This document shows, one piece after another, positions 1 through 7,392 of a stretch of 9,854 bases of DNA. The stretch is taken from the NCBI GenBank assembly GCA_015489285.1, contig WGAA01000059.1:1-9854 (forward strand), given 5' to 3'. Each line of letters starts with the position of its first letter. Position 1 is the first letter of the stretch. The DNA is from Anaerolineae bacterium (lineage in GTDB: Bacteria > Chloroflexota > Anaerolineae > JAADDB01). Below the pieces are notes generated by a model, which was given only the letters and a program-made list of their open reading frames with translations, was not told the origin of the DNA and did no database searches. A program made the translations under genes and the position numbers.

Positions 1-1838
1 GAGAAATTTTCTGGCACCTTACCAACTGAACCCACAGGCTGTATGATTATGGTCATCCTCTTATAACGAAAGGGATGATCATGAGCACAGACAAAGCGTT
101 CAGCGACTACACACAACACGCCTTACTGGTGGCCTGGGGGACCTTTGCCGCGCACATTGGGCTGCTTCAGCAGTTCCAAGAGCTGGCTTTGAAACAAAAA
201 GTCTACAAGCACACCCCCCAAGCCAAAGTGCTGGAATTCCTGGTGGCCATTCTGGCGGGGCTACCGCACTTGCAAGACATCAGCCGGGCCTCCCACCCTC
301 TGGACAAAGACCGGGCCGTGGCCGAAGCCTGGGGGCAGGAGAGGTGGGCCGACTACAGTGCGGTGAGTCGCACATTGAAGGGCCTGAGTTGGGAAGAGGT
401 GAACCAGATTGTTCAGGCCCTGGAAACGGTAAGCCGACCGTTCTTGGAGGCGGAGGTGGCCCAAATACGTCAGAAGGGTGAACGCATTTGCATGGACGGG
501 GATTTGGCCGGCCTGTCGGTGTCCGACGGCAGCAGCACCTTTCCTAACGCTGCCTACGGCCACATGGATGCCGAAATCCGACTGGGCTATCAGGCTGCCC
601 TGGTTAGCATGAGGGGCTCGACCTTTAGTCGGCTGTGGCTCTCGGTAACACATCACCCCGGAGATATTGTCGCCTGCTCCCTGGCCGAAGCCCTGGTCTT
701 AGCGGCCGAGGAGCGGCTTGGGGTGCGCCCTCAACGACGTACCGACCTGGTACGCCAGCGAATCGAGGCATTGGAACAGGCCATGGCCATCACAGCCCAG
801 CGGTTGGAGGCTCAGGAAAAGGCCGTGGAAGAGGCGCAGCGGCAGGTGGCCGCTGCCAAGGAACAGCTCCAAACCCGCCAACAGCATTTGGCCGAGTTAG
901 AGCAGCACTATCAGGCTAAAGGCCTCCCAGAACGTCCTCACAGTCGTTTGGCCCAGGCTCGCAAAGGAGTGGAGGTGGCAGAGAAGCGTCTGCACCGCTG
1001 GGAGCAAAAACTATCCCTTGCCCAACGCCGTCTGGAAAAGACCCGTCAGCGCCACACCCGGCAACAGGAGGAGCTCGCCGCCCTACACCGGCGCCTGGAG
1101 CGCTTCGAGCAAGACAATGCCACCAATCCCGACCCGGTGCAAGCCGAGTTTCGCCTGGATGCGGGCTTTGGCACCTATGAGAACCTCATGTTGCTGATTG
1201 AGATGGGCTACGAAGTGTACACCAAACCCTACAGTCACCGCGTCGTGGACCACCTGGTACGTCAGACCGATGAGCAGACCGAGTGGGAACAAATGGGGGA
1301 GCATGTCGAAATCGTCGCCTGGAAGGGAAAGAAACTGAAAGGCTTTCCCTATCCCGTGGACGTGGCCCTCAAACGTTTCCACACGAACAAGGGCATTCAG
1401 CACAGCGTCTTTTTGCATTTCGGCAGCGACCCGGTGACGGAAGACGTGCCGGGCTGGATTGCCCATTACAACGGCAGACAAAGCATCGAAGCCGGAATCA
1501 AGGAAAGCAAGCAGGTGTTCCACCTGCATCGCCTCAAAGTGCGCTCGGAGCCGGCCATCTTCCTCCAGGAGGCCTTCGTCATCTTTGCCGCCAACTTCAT
1601 CCGCTGGGCCCTCCATTGGCTGACCCACCTGCCCCAACCCGATGAGCAGGCGTTGGATGTGCGCCGCTTGGGCATCAAGCGCCTGGTACAGGTGGGAGCC
1701 CATGTCTCTGCTCACATCAGCCTGAGTTCAGAAGGTAAGTTGTTAAGGTTCACCGAGTGGAGCGCCTTTGCGGGCAAAGTACTGCGTCTACCGCTCAGTA
1801 CGGCTCCACCAAGCCAGCAAAAAACTTGCAAAAATTAG
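1..1838 (+). mobile_element. Insertion sequence of the IS4 superfamily, ends unresolved
   Basis: The region is defined by one intact DDE transposase gene filling almost all of it. Its base composition is visibly less GC-rich than the helicase operon downstream, which fits a mobile element. I looked for terminal inverted repeats between bases 1-70 and 1800-1990 and found only a short AATTTT match (about 5-10, and reversed at 1831-1836 over the transposase stop codon), which is too weak to define ends. The left end may lie outside the window. The right end lies at or beyond the stop codon. No target-site duplication can be stated. Confidence 0.7.
81..1838 (+). CDS. IS4-superfamily (YREK) transposase with coiled-coil insertion
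   Basis: This is a DDE transposase of 585 residues that would cut and rejoin the ends of its own element. Numbered from this start, the first catalytic Asp is in CMDGDLAGL (D139 or D141), the second in LDAGFGTYEN (D360), and the third acidic residue is E470 inside YNGRQSIEAGIKESK. That last segment fits the IS4 signature Y-x2-R-x3-E-x6-K exactly. Between the first and second Asp lies a Glu/Gln/Arg/Lys-rich stretch at about residues 220-348. It reads as two long helices joined by a turn containing GLPERPHS, a probable antiparallel coiled coil. An ATG at 75 is in frame, but the only purine-rich ribosome site (AAAGGG, 69-74) abuts it and lies six bases from the ATG at 81, so 81 is preferred. The frame is complete, so the protein may be active. 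Exact family (IS4, IS1634 or a relative) is not settled. Confidence 0.88.
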   Translation: MSTDKAFSDYTQHALLVAWGTFAAHIGLLQQFQELALKQKVYKHTPQAKVLEFLVAILAGLPHLQDISRASHPLDKDRAVAEAWGQERWADYSAVSRTLKGLSWEEVNQIVQALETVSRPFLEAEVAQIRQKGERICMDGDLAGLSVSDGSSTFPNAAYGHMDAEIRLGYQAALVSMRGSTFSRLWLSVTHHPGDIVACSLAEALVLAAEERLGVRPQRRTDLVRQRIEALEQAMAITAQRLEAQEKAVEEAQRQVAAAKEQLQTRQQHLAELEQHYQAKGLPERPHSRLAQARKGVEVAEKRLHRWEQKLSLAQRRLEKTRQRHTRQQEELAALHRRLERFEQDNATNPDPVQAEFRLDAGFGTYENLMLLIEMGYEVYTKPYSHRVVDHLVRQTDEQTEWEQMGEHVEIVAWKGKKLKGFPYPVDVALKRFHTNKGIQHSVFLHFGSDPVTEDVPGWIAHYNGRQSIEAGIKESKQVFHLHRLKVRSEPAIFLQEAFVIFAANFIRWALHWLTHLPQPDEQALDVRRLGIKRLVQVGAHVSAHISLSSEGKLLRFTEWSAFAGKVLRLPLSTAPPSQQKTCKN

Positions 1839-1871
1839 CCGGTTTTCGTGCTTCCTCGTCTGATTGCGCAA

Positions 1872-1920
1872 ATGTTAGGTCGCAGACTTCGGAAGTCTTG
1901 GGAGGGGGCTCCCTTAACAT
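1872..1920. repeat. 49-bp palindromic element with two inner hairpins
   Basis: Outer arms ATGTTAGG (1872-1879) and CCTTAACAT (1912-1920) are inverted repeats apart from one extra base. Between them are a 7-bp stem AGACTTC/GAAGTCT around a single base (1884-1898) and a 5-bp stem GGGAG/CTCCC around four G (1900-1913). The last two C bases are shared between the second hairpin and the outer arm. The whole could fold as a three-way junction or act as a bidirectional hairpin. It sits 34 bp after the transposase stop and touches the heptad repeat that begins at 1918. No T-run follows, so it is not a standard intrinsic terminator. Confidence 0.55.
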
Positions 1921-2004
1921 CACGTATCACGTCACCAAGCCAAGGTGCGCCAGCAGTGCCAATTTCCTCACCACCGCCTGACGCATGACGAATGACGAAC
2001 GACG
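1918..2004 (-). repeat. Heptanucleotide-block repeat, inverted truncated copy A
   Basis: Read on the minus strand, this holds four 7-bp units (CGTCGTT, CGTCATT, CGTCATG, CGTCAGG; 2004 down to 1977), then a 45-bp spacer (1976-1932), then two further units (CGTGATA, CGTGATG; 1931-1918). Copies B and C near 7.2-7.5 kb have the same order and the same 45-bp spacer. By hand count over 67 ungapped positions (1918-1984) it matches copy B at 55 and copy C at 56. The right-hand block has only two units instead of four and stops where the palindromic element begins, so the copy looks truncated there. Confidence 0.8.
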
Positions 2005-2097
2005 TCACGAGTTTCCGAACGCTCCTGGATTAAGCGATCTCTCCTTTTCTCCCCTGTGGTGTGAGCATGGCCCGGTCGGCGAGTGCGGGGGCAGGTG

Positions 2098-2125
2098 TTG
2101 CCAATCCCGACGGAATCATTATACT
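2098..2125 (+). promoter_or_regulatory. Predicted sigma70-type promoter of the pcrA operon
   Basis: TTGCCA (2098-2103) and TATACT (2120-2125) are separated by 16 bases, each matching the consensus at five of six positions. Transcription would start near 2132 and give an untranslated leader of about 105 bases before the ATG at 2238. The leader contains an imperfect hairpin at 2189-2212 (CTCC/GGAG outer and CCTT/AAGG inner pairs). The position of this promoter argues against translation starting at the GTG at 2061. Confidence 0.55.
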
Positions 2126-2237
2126 GGATTCGTCCCCAACGCCAAATCGGCGGATGTGGGGAACGAAGGGAAACGCGCGGCTCGACCTCTCCCCTTCCCC
2201 CAAGGGATGGAGTGACCGCATTTCGGAGCCTCAGGAG

Positions 2238-4403
2238 ATGACGACGGAGGAGATTCTACGCGAGCTGAACGAGGAACAGCGCGCCGCGGTGACGGCCCCC
2301 ATCGGCCCGGTGCTCGTGTTGGCCGGTCCCGGGTCGGGGAAGACGCGCGTGCTCACCCACCGGATCGCTTACCTGATCCGGGCCCACGGCGTGCCCCCGT
2401 ACCACATCCTGGCCGTCACCTTCACCAACAAGGCCGCGCGGGAGATGCGGACCCGCGTGGAACACCTGCTGGGCGGTCGGCTCCAGGGCGCGACCGTCGG
2501 CACCTTCCACAGCGTGTGCGCCCGCATCCTCCGACAGGATGGGGAACGGATCGGGCTCAGCCGGGGATTCGTCATCTACGACAGCGGAGACCAGCGCAAC
2601 ATCATCCGCACCCTCCTGCGCCAGCTCAACCTGGACGATAAACTCTACCCCCCACGACGGGTCCAGGGAGCCATCTCCCGGGCGAAGAACGAACTCCTCA
2701 CCCCGGAAACGTTCCCCGTCCGCTCCTACCGGGACGAAGTGTACAAGCGCATCTACGAAGCCTACCAGAACACGCTGCGGACCAACCAGGGGGTGGACTT
2801 CGATGACCTGCTCATGCTCACCGTGTTCCTCCTACAACGGTACCCCGAGGTGAGGGAGGCGTATCAACGGCGTTGGCGCCACATCCTGGTGGACGAATTC
2901 CAGGACACGAACACGGCCCAGTACGCGCTCATCCGCCTCCTGGCCGGGCCGGAGAAGAGCGTCTTCGTCGTCGGCGACGAGGACCAGTCCATCTACGGCT
3001 TCCGCGGCGCGGATTACCGCAACGTACAGCGGTTCCGGGAGGATTTTCCCCAGGCGCGGGTCATCCTCCTGGAGGAGAATTACCGCTCCACATCGGTCAT
3101 CCTGCAGGTCGCCAACGCGGTCATCAGCCGCAACGTCCACCGAACCCCCAAAACCCTGCGCACCCGTCGCCAGGGGGGGCCGAAGGTCGTCCTCTTCGAG
3201 GCGTACGACGAAGTGGAGGAGGCCCAGTTCGTCGTCGATGAGATCGCGGCCCTGACGGAAAGGGGGGAGTTCGCACCGGGGGATATCGCGGTCATGTACC
3301 GCACGAACGCCCAATCCCGCGCGCTGGAGGAAGCCTTCGTCGCGCGCAACATGCCCTACCGCCTCATCGGCGCCACCCGGTTCTACGAACGCAAGGAGAT
3401 CAAGGACGTCCTCGCGTACCTGCGCATCGTCCACAACCCGGACGACGCGCTCTCCCTCAACCGCATCCTCAACGTCCCTCCCCGCCGCATCGGCAAACGC
3501 ACGATGGCCGCGCTCTTCTCCACCGCGCAGCAGGAGGGGGTCAGCCCCTACCGCATCCTCCGCCGCATGGCCGAAGGGGAGACATTCCCCGCCATCAGGG
3601 GTGCCGGAGCCCAGGCGCTCCTGGCCTTTTACCGGATGTGGGAGCAGTGGTTGGAGGCTCAGGCTCACCTGAACGTGGGGGAGCTCATGCGCCTCATCAT
3701 CGAGGATGTGGATTACCTGGGGTATGTGGACGACGGCACGGAGCAGGGACAATCCCGGGTGGAGAACGTGCGGGAGTTGCTCAGCGTGGCCCAGACGTAT
3801 GAGGAGTGGGGTCCCGATGGGTTGACCCTCTTCCTGGAGGAGATATCCCTCGTCTCCGACGCGGACGAGGTACCCGACGACCGGGGCGCGCCCGTCCTCA
3901 TGACACTGCACACGGCCAAAGGCCTGGAATATCCCGTGGTCTTCATCACCGGCCTGGAGGAGGGCCTGCTCCCCCACAGCCGTTCTCTCGAGGATCCGGA
4001 GGGGCTGGAGGAGGAACGGCGGTTGTTCTACGTGGGGATCACCCGGGCAAAGGAGCGGTTGTACCTGGTGTACGCGTTCCGCCGCAACCGCTACGGCATG
4101 AACGACGTGGGGACGCCCTCCCGCTTTCTCAAGGATATCCCCGAGGAGATCCTCACCGTCCCCGGCGAGGACGAATCCCCCCGGCGGAGGAGCAAACCCC
4201 AGGATACTCGCTGGACCCCGACGGCGCCTTCCCCCGGCCCCCGTTACGCGGTGGGGGACCGGGTGGTGCACACGCGCTTCGGCGAGGGCATCGTCATCGA
4301 TGTGAAGGAGAGCAGCGGCGATCAGGAGTTGACCGTGGCGTTCGAGGAGGTGGGGGAGAAACGCCTTCTCGCGAGTCTGGCCCCCCTGCAGAAAATCGGG
4401 TAA
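2238..4403 (+). CDS. pcrA: ATP-dependent DNA helicase, PcrA/UvrD family
   Basis: This superfamily 1A 3'-to-5' DNA helicase of 721 residues would act in nucleotide-excision and mismatch repair, clearing RecA filaments and replication-transcription conflicts. The SF1 motifs are intact and in order: Q motif LNEEQRAAV (about 10-18), Walker A GPGSGKT (30-36), Ia VTFTNKAAREM, Walker B DEFQDT (219-224), motif III VVGDEDQSIYGFRGAD (Q250), motif IV LEENYRST, motif V TLHTAKGLEYPVVF, and motif VI YVGITRAKERL (R603). The C-terminal 50 residues (about 669-721, GDRVVHTRFGEGIV) resemble the Tudor-like RNA-polymerase-binding domain of PcrA, joined by a proline-rich linker. The frame is open back to a GTG at 2061, but a promoter lies inside that extension. 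The ATG at 2238 has GGAG at 2225-2228, and the resulting length is normal for the family. It is the first gene of a likely three-gene operon. The choice of PcrA over UvrD is a naming matter only. Confidence 0.95.
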   Translation: MTTEEILRELNEEQRAAVTAPIGPVLVLAGPGSGKTRVLTHRIAYLIRAHGVPPYHILAVTFTNKAAREMRTRVEHLLGGRLQGATVGTFHSVCARILRQDGERIGLSRGFVIYDSGDQRNIIRTLLRQLNLDDKLYPPRRVQGAISRAKNELLTPETFPVRSYRDEVYKRIYEAYQNTLRTNQGVDFDDLLMLTVFLLQRYPEVREAYQRRWRHILVDEFQDTNTAQYALIRLLAGPEKSVFVVGDEDQSIYGFRGADYRNVQRFREDFPQARVILLEENYRSTSVILQVANAVISRNVHRTPKTLRTRRQGGPKVVLFEAYDEVEEAQFVVDEIAALTERGEFAPGDIAVMYRTNAQSRALEEAFVARNMPYRLIGATRFYERKEIKDVLAYLRIVHNPDDALSLNRILNVPPRRIGKRTMAALFSTAQQEGVSPYRILRRMAEGETFPAIRGAGAQALLAFYRMWEQWLEAQAHLNVGELMRLIIEDVDYLGYVDDGTEQGQSRVENVRELLSVAQTYEEWGPDGLTLFLEEISLVSDADEVPDDRGAPVLMTLHTAKGLEYPVVFITGLEEGLLPHSRSLEDPEGLEEERRLFYVGITRAKERLYLVYAFRRNRYGMNDVGTPSRFLKDIPEEILTVPGEDESPRRRSKPQDTRWTPTAPSPGPRYAVGDRVVHTRFGEGIVIDVKESSGDQELTVAFEEVGEKRLLASLAPLQKIG

Positions 4404-4430
4404 AGGGAACGCCCCGGTGAAGGAGGACGC

Positions 4431-5528
4431 ATGACGAAGGAGCCCAGAGGCACCCGTCTCCCCGGTTTGCCCCTGCTGGCAGATCGGTTCAACACCCTGC
4501 GGTACGAGGATGGCCGGGTCATCCTCCTGGACCGACGGGTGTACCCCTTCCGCACGGAGTTCGTTACGTGTACGACGGTGGAGGAGGTGGCCCGGGCCAT
4601 CGAGGAGATGGTGGTCCAGGGAGGTCCCCCGCTGGCGTACGCGGCCGGCCTGGGCATGGTCCTGGCCGCGGAGGCGGTCCGCGACCGCCCGACCGACCAA
4701 CAACGGGAACGGTTGCGCGAGGCCGCACGGCGTTTGCTCCACACCCGCCCCACCGCGGATGACCTTTTCCAGGTGGTCCCCACCGCGCAGGCCGTGGGTG
4801 AGGCCGCCCTTGCCCGAGGGGAGGACCCGGCAAGGGCGATCCTCGAGTACGTCAACGGGGAGATCGAGCGGGGAAATCGGGTATCGGAGGCGTGCGGACG
4901 GCACGCGGCGACGCTCATCGAGGACGGGGACCGCATCTTGACGCACTGCATCCCCGGCGCGGCCCTGTGCTGGATGCTCTACGTTGCAGTGCAGGAGCAG
5001 GGCAAACAGGTGGAGCTCTGGCCCACCGAGACGCGGCCTTACCTTCAGGGTGCCCGTCTTACGGCCGCATGTGGCCTGGAGGCGGGGGTTCCCGTGACCC
5101 TCATCACCGACGGGATGGTGGCCCAGGCGATGGCCGCGGGGAAGGTGAACGTGTACGTGACCGCGGCCGACCGCATCGCGATGGACGGGCATGTGGCCAA
5201 CAAGGTGGGGACGCTGCAAAACGCCATCGTCGCCCATTACTTCCGCGTGCCTTACTACGTGCTCGGGTACGACGGGCCCGATCCGAACACGCGCACAGGG
5301 GAGGATATCCGCATCGAAGAACGCCGGCCGGACGAGGTCCTCCACTGTCGCGGGGCCGAAGGCCGCGTGCGCGTGGCCGTCCCCGGGGCTAACGCCTATT
5401 ACCCCGCGTTCGACGTCACACCACCCCACCTCATCGATGCCATTGTCACGGACCGAGGCATCTTCCCGCCCCGGTTGATCCGCCGGTATTGGGAAGAAGA
5501 GGACCCCGGAGGAGATTCCCATGCCTGA
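4431..5528 (+). CDS. mtnA: S-methyl-5-thioribose-1-phosphate isomerase-like protein (MtnA/eIF-2B family)
   Basis: The protein has 365 residues, the usual MtnA length. MtnA converts methylthioribose-1-phosphate to methylthioribulose-1-phosphate in methionine salvage. Family features seen: RYEDGRVILLDRR near the N-terminus, TRPTADDLF (R106), LTHCIPGA with the catalytic Cys (C173), TRPYLQGARLTA (Q206), ITDGMVAQAM, AADRIAMDG with the catalytic Asp (D247), VANKVGT (K258) and IRIEERRPDEV. The match is not clean. The family's phosphate-binding RGAP motif is QGGPPLAY here (Q63 in place of Arg), and the THCNTG loop reads THCIPG. No other salvage gene (mtnB, mtnC, mtnD, mtnK) is in the window. A related sugar-phosphate isomerase role is therefore possible. 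AAGGAGG at 4420-4426 sets the start, 27 bp after pcrA, and the gene overlaps the next one by 8 bp. Confidence 0.8.
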   Translation: MTKEPRGTRLPGLPLLADRFNTLRYEDGRVILLDRRVYPFRTEFVTCTTVEEVARAIEEMVVQGGPPLAYAAGLGMVLAAEAVRDRPTDQQRERLREAARRLLHTRPTADDLFQVVPTAQAVGEAALARGEDPARAILEYVNGEIERGNRVSEACGRHAATLIEDGDRILTHCIPGAALCWMLYVAVQEQGKQVELWPTETRPYLQGARLTAACGLEAGVPVTLITDGMVAQAMAAGKVNVYVTAADRIAMDGHVANKVGTLQNAIVAHYFRVPYYVLGYDGPDPNTRTGEDIRIEERRPDEVLHCRGAEGRVRVAVPGANAYYPAFDVTPPHLIDAIVTDRGIFPPRLIRRYWEEEDPGGDSHA

Positions 5529-6474
5529 CTACCTGTGCATCATCAACCCCGCATCGGACCGATGGCGCTCGGGAAAGCGCTGGGAGGAACAGGTGGAACC
5601 CGTGCTCAAGGCCCGTCGGGTGAACTACGAGGTGGTGTACACGACGGGCCCCGGCCACGCGATCCATCTGGCCGAGGAGGCCGCGCGCTCGGGAAAGTAC
5701 GGCACGGTGGTCTCCGGAGGCGGCGACGGGACGCTGAACGAGGTGGTCAACGGGTTGTGCCGGGCCGCGTGGGAAAACCCCACCCTCCCCCTGGGAATTT
5801 TCCCCATCGGCTCGGGCAACGATTTCGCCACGGTCCTTCAGATCCCCAAAACGCCCGAGGGGATGGTGGACCATCTCTTGACGAAGGGACGCCGCCTGGT
5901 GGATGTGGGCCGGGTGGAGAGCCCCGATATGTTGGGCCCCACGGCCCCTGTGCGGTATTTCATCAACAATTCGGGGGTGGGATTCGAGGCCCAGGTGAAC
6001 CTGGAAAGTCGACGCATCACCCGGCTGCGGGGGTTCCTCATCTACCTGGTCGGGGTGTTCCGGGCGCTGAAGAATTATCGCCAGCCCTTCGCACGCGTCC
6101 GCTGGGACGATGGGGCGTGGGAGGGGCGCGTGCTCCTCGTTACCGTGGGAAACGGTCGCCGGGCCGGGGGCGGGTTCTGGTTGACGCCGTTCGCGGAGGT
6201 GGACGACGGGGCCCTGGATGTGGGCATCGCGAAGGCCATGTCCCGCGTGAACATTCTACGCCTCCTGCCCAAGGCCATGAACGGGGGACACGTGGATGAC
6301 CCGGCCTTTTCCCTGCGCCGAACGTCGCACGTGTCCCTGGAGCTGGACATCCCGACCCCGATCCACACGGACGGGGAGGCGATTATCGAGGGCACGCGCC
6401 GCGTCCATTACCGGGCGATCCCGGGCAAGGTGTGGATCGTCACCGATCCCCGGCGTCCTCTGGCCGAGCCGTAG
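5521..6474 (+). CDS. Diacylglycerol kinase catalytic-domain lipid kinase (DgkB/YegS/BmrU type)
   Basis: This 317-residue protein belongs to the family that phosphorylates diacylglycerol or related lipids with ATP at the inner membrane face. Visible motifs are the N-terminal INPAS (8-12), the nucleotide-binding loop GGGDGTLNE (66-74), PIGSGNDFA (96-103), [10 protein letters not shown] (149-157), [11 protein letters not shown] in the C-terminal beta domain, and HTDGEAI near the end. There is no transmembrane segment or signal peptide, as is usual for the soluble class. The ATG lies inside the last codons of the isomerase gene (ATGCCTGA overlap), with a ribosome site GGAGGAG at 5508-5514. That arrangement suggests translational coupling in the pcrA operon. 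The last 35 bp overlap the end of trmD on the other strand. The lipid substrate cannot be told from sequence. Confidence 0.92.
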   Translation: MPDYLCIINPASDRWRSGKRWEEQVEPVLKARRVNYEVVYTTGPGHAIHLAEEAARSGKYGTVVSGGGDGTLNEVVNGLCRAAWENPTLPLGIFPIGSGNDFATVLQIPKTPEGMVDHLLTKGRRLVDVGRVESPDMLGPTAPVRYFINNSGVGFEAQVNLESRRITRLRGFLIYLVGVFRALKNYRQPFARVRWDDGAWEGRVLLVTVGNGRRAGGGFWLTPFAEVDDGALDVGIAKAMSRVNILRLLPKAMNGGHVDDPAFSLRRTSHVSLELDIPTPIHTDGEAIIEGTRRVHYRAIPGKVWIVTDPRRPLAEP

Positions 6475-7183
6475 GCCCCAGCAGGTCCGGTCGACGTTCC
6501 CGGGTGCGTTTGAGGGCCTGTTCCCGTCGCCAGGCGGCGATGCGCTCATGGTGTCCCGAGAGGAGGATGGGAGGAACCCGCCGCCCGCGAAATTCCGGCG
6601 GTCGGGTGTACTGGGGGCCTTCCAGAAGGCCGGAGGCAAAAGAGTCCTCTTCCGCACCTCGCTCGTATCCCAGGACACCGGGCAACACCCGCGCCACCGC
6701 GTCGACGAGGACCATCGCGGCCAGTTCCCCACCCGAGAGGACGTAATCCCCAATGGAGATCTCGTCGGTGGCCAGGAATTCCCGCACCCGTTCGTCGAAC
6801 CCTTCATAACGCCCGCAGATGAGGACGAGGCGGGGGTGTTGGGCGAGCTCCTTGACGAGGGCCTGGGTCAGGGGCCGCCCCTGGGGCGTCAGCAAGATGA
6901 TGGGGGGAAGGGTGGAGAGGTCGACGGTCTCGCCGGCCCCGCGAAACACGGGCCGGTCCAGGATGCTTTCCACCGCGGCAACGATGGGCTCCGGCCGCAG
7001 GAGCATCCCCGGGCTTCCGCCGTAAGGCACATCGTCCACCTGGCGGTGCTTTCCTACGCCGAAAAGGCGCAGGTCGTGGATGGCGATGCTCAGCGCGCCC
7101 ATCTCCTGCGCTCGCCGCAGGATACTTTCCTCAAAGGGCCCCCGGAACATGTTGGGGAACAAAGTTACAATGTCGATGTGCAT
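6440..7183 (-). CDS. trmD: tRNA (guanine-N1-)-methyltransferase TrmD
   Basis: TrmD methylates N1 of guanosine 37, next to the anticodon of tRNAs for Leu, Pro and Arg, using S-adenosylmethionine, and so prevents +1 frameshifting. The 247-residue protein shows the SPOUT trefoil-knot signature: [13 protein letters not shown] at the start, [14 protein letters not shown] (53-66), [13 protein letters not shown] (121-133), [15 protein letters not shown] (143-157), [26 protein letters not shown] with the catalytic Asp (D180), and [10 protein letters not shown] at the C-terminal end. The start has a good ribosome site, GGAAGGAG (7191-7198), seven bases before the ATG. The common rpsP-rimM-trmD-rplS operon is absent. 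The gene has its own predicted promoter and converges on the lipid kinase with a 35-bp overlap. Confidence 0.97.
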   Translation of the reverse strand: MHIDIVTLFPNMFRGPFEESILRRAQEMGALSIAIHDLRLFGVGKHRQVDDVPYGGSPGMLLRPEPIVAAVESILDRPVFRGAGETVDLSTLPPIILLTPQGRPLTQALVKELAQHPRLVLICGRYEGFDERVREFLATDEISIGDYVLSGGELAAMVLVDAVARVLPGVLGYERGAEEDSFASGLLEGPQYTRPPEFRGRRVPPILLSGHHERIAAWRREQALKRTRERRPDLLGPTARPEDAGDR

Positions 7184-7218
7184 GGCTCCACTCCTTCCAA
7201 CACCCTCTTGCCGGTGGT

Positions 7219-7246
7219 ATTATAGCGCAAGTTCGTCAGGCGTCAG
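7219..7246 (-). promoter_or_regulatory. Predicted trmD promoter, -35 inside heptad repeat
   Basis: On the minus strand CTGACG (7246-7241, four of six to TTGACA) is followed by 16 bases and a perfect TATAAT (7224-7219). Transcription would start near 7211, about 28 bases before the trmD ATG, leaving room for the ribosome site. The -35 hexamer is part of the CGTCAGG tandem units (reverse complement CCTGACG) of repeat copy B. Confidence 0.55.
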
Positions 7247-7392
7247 GCGTCAGGCGTCAGGCGGTGATGAGGAAGTTGGCCCCGCAGGTGCATCTTGGCC
7301 CGGCGACGTAATCCGTGATGCGTAATGCGTAACTCAAGGCCGGGTTGGCACTGCCGGACCGACTAGTCCCCGCGCCATCGGGTTACTCGTTA
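7234..7392 (+). repeat. Heptanucleotide-block repeat, copy B
   Basis: Four identical CGTCAGG units (7234-7261) are followed by a 45-bp spacer (7262-7306), four units CGTAATC, CGTGATG, CGTAATG, CGTAACT (7307-7334), a 46-bp second spacer (7335-7380) and a short third block GGTTACT, CGTTA (7381-7392). Copy C begins immediately afterwards, 159 bp out of phase with B. There is no coding frame of note. B matches A at 55 and C at 53 of 67 positions by hand count, with no gaps. Confidence 0.85.

Noticed and set aside
1..1860. Terminal inverted repeats of the insertion sequence
   Set aside because: Only AATTTT is shared between the two flanks, well within chance for AT-rich patches; no target duplication was seen.
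1872..1920. Integron attC site
   Set aside because: GTTAGGT and CTTAAC resemble attC core words but in the wrong order on either strand, and no integrase or cassette array is present.
2061..2237. N-terminal extension of the helicase from GTG 2061
   Set aside because: A promoter lies within it, it adds 59 residues without family similarity, and an ATG with normal family length is available at 2238.
2832..5522. Open frame of 896 codons on the minus strand across the helicase and isomerase genes
   Set aside because: It is antisense to two well-conserved genes, its translation shows no recognisable domain, and long antisense frames are expected in GC-rich coding DNA.
6475..7225. Plus-strand frames opposite trmD
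   Set aside because: They are antisense shadows of a strongly conserved gene and show no independent domain or ribosome site.
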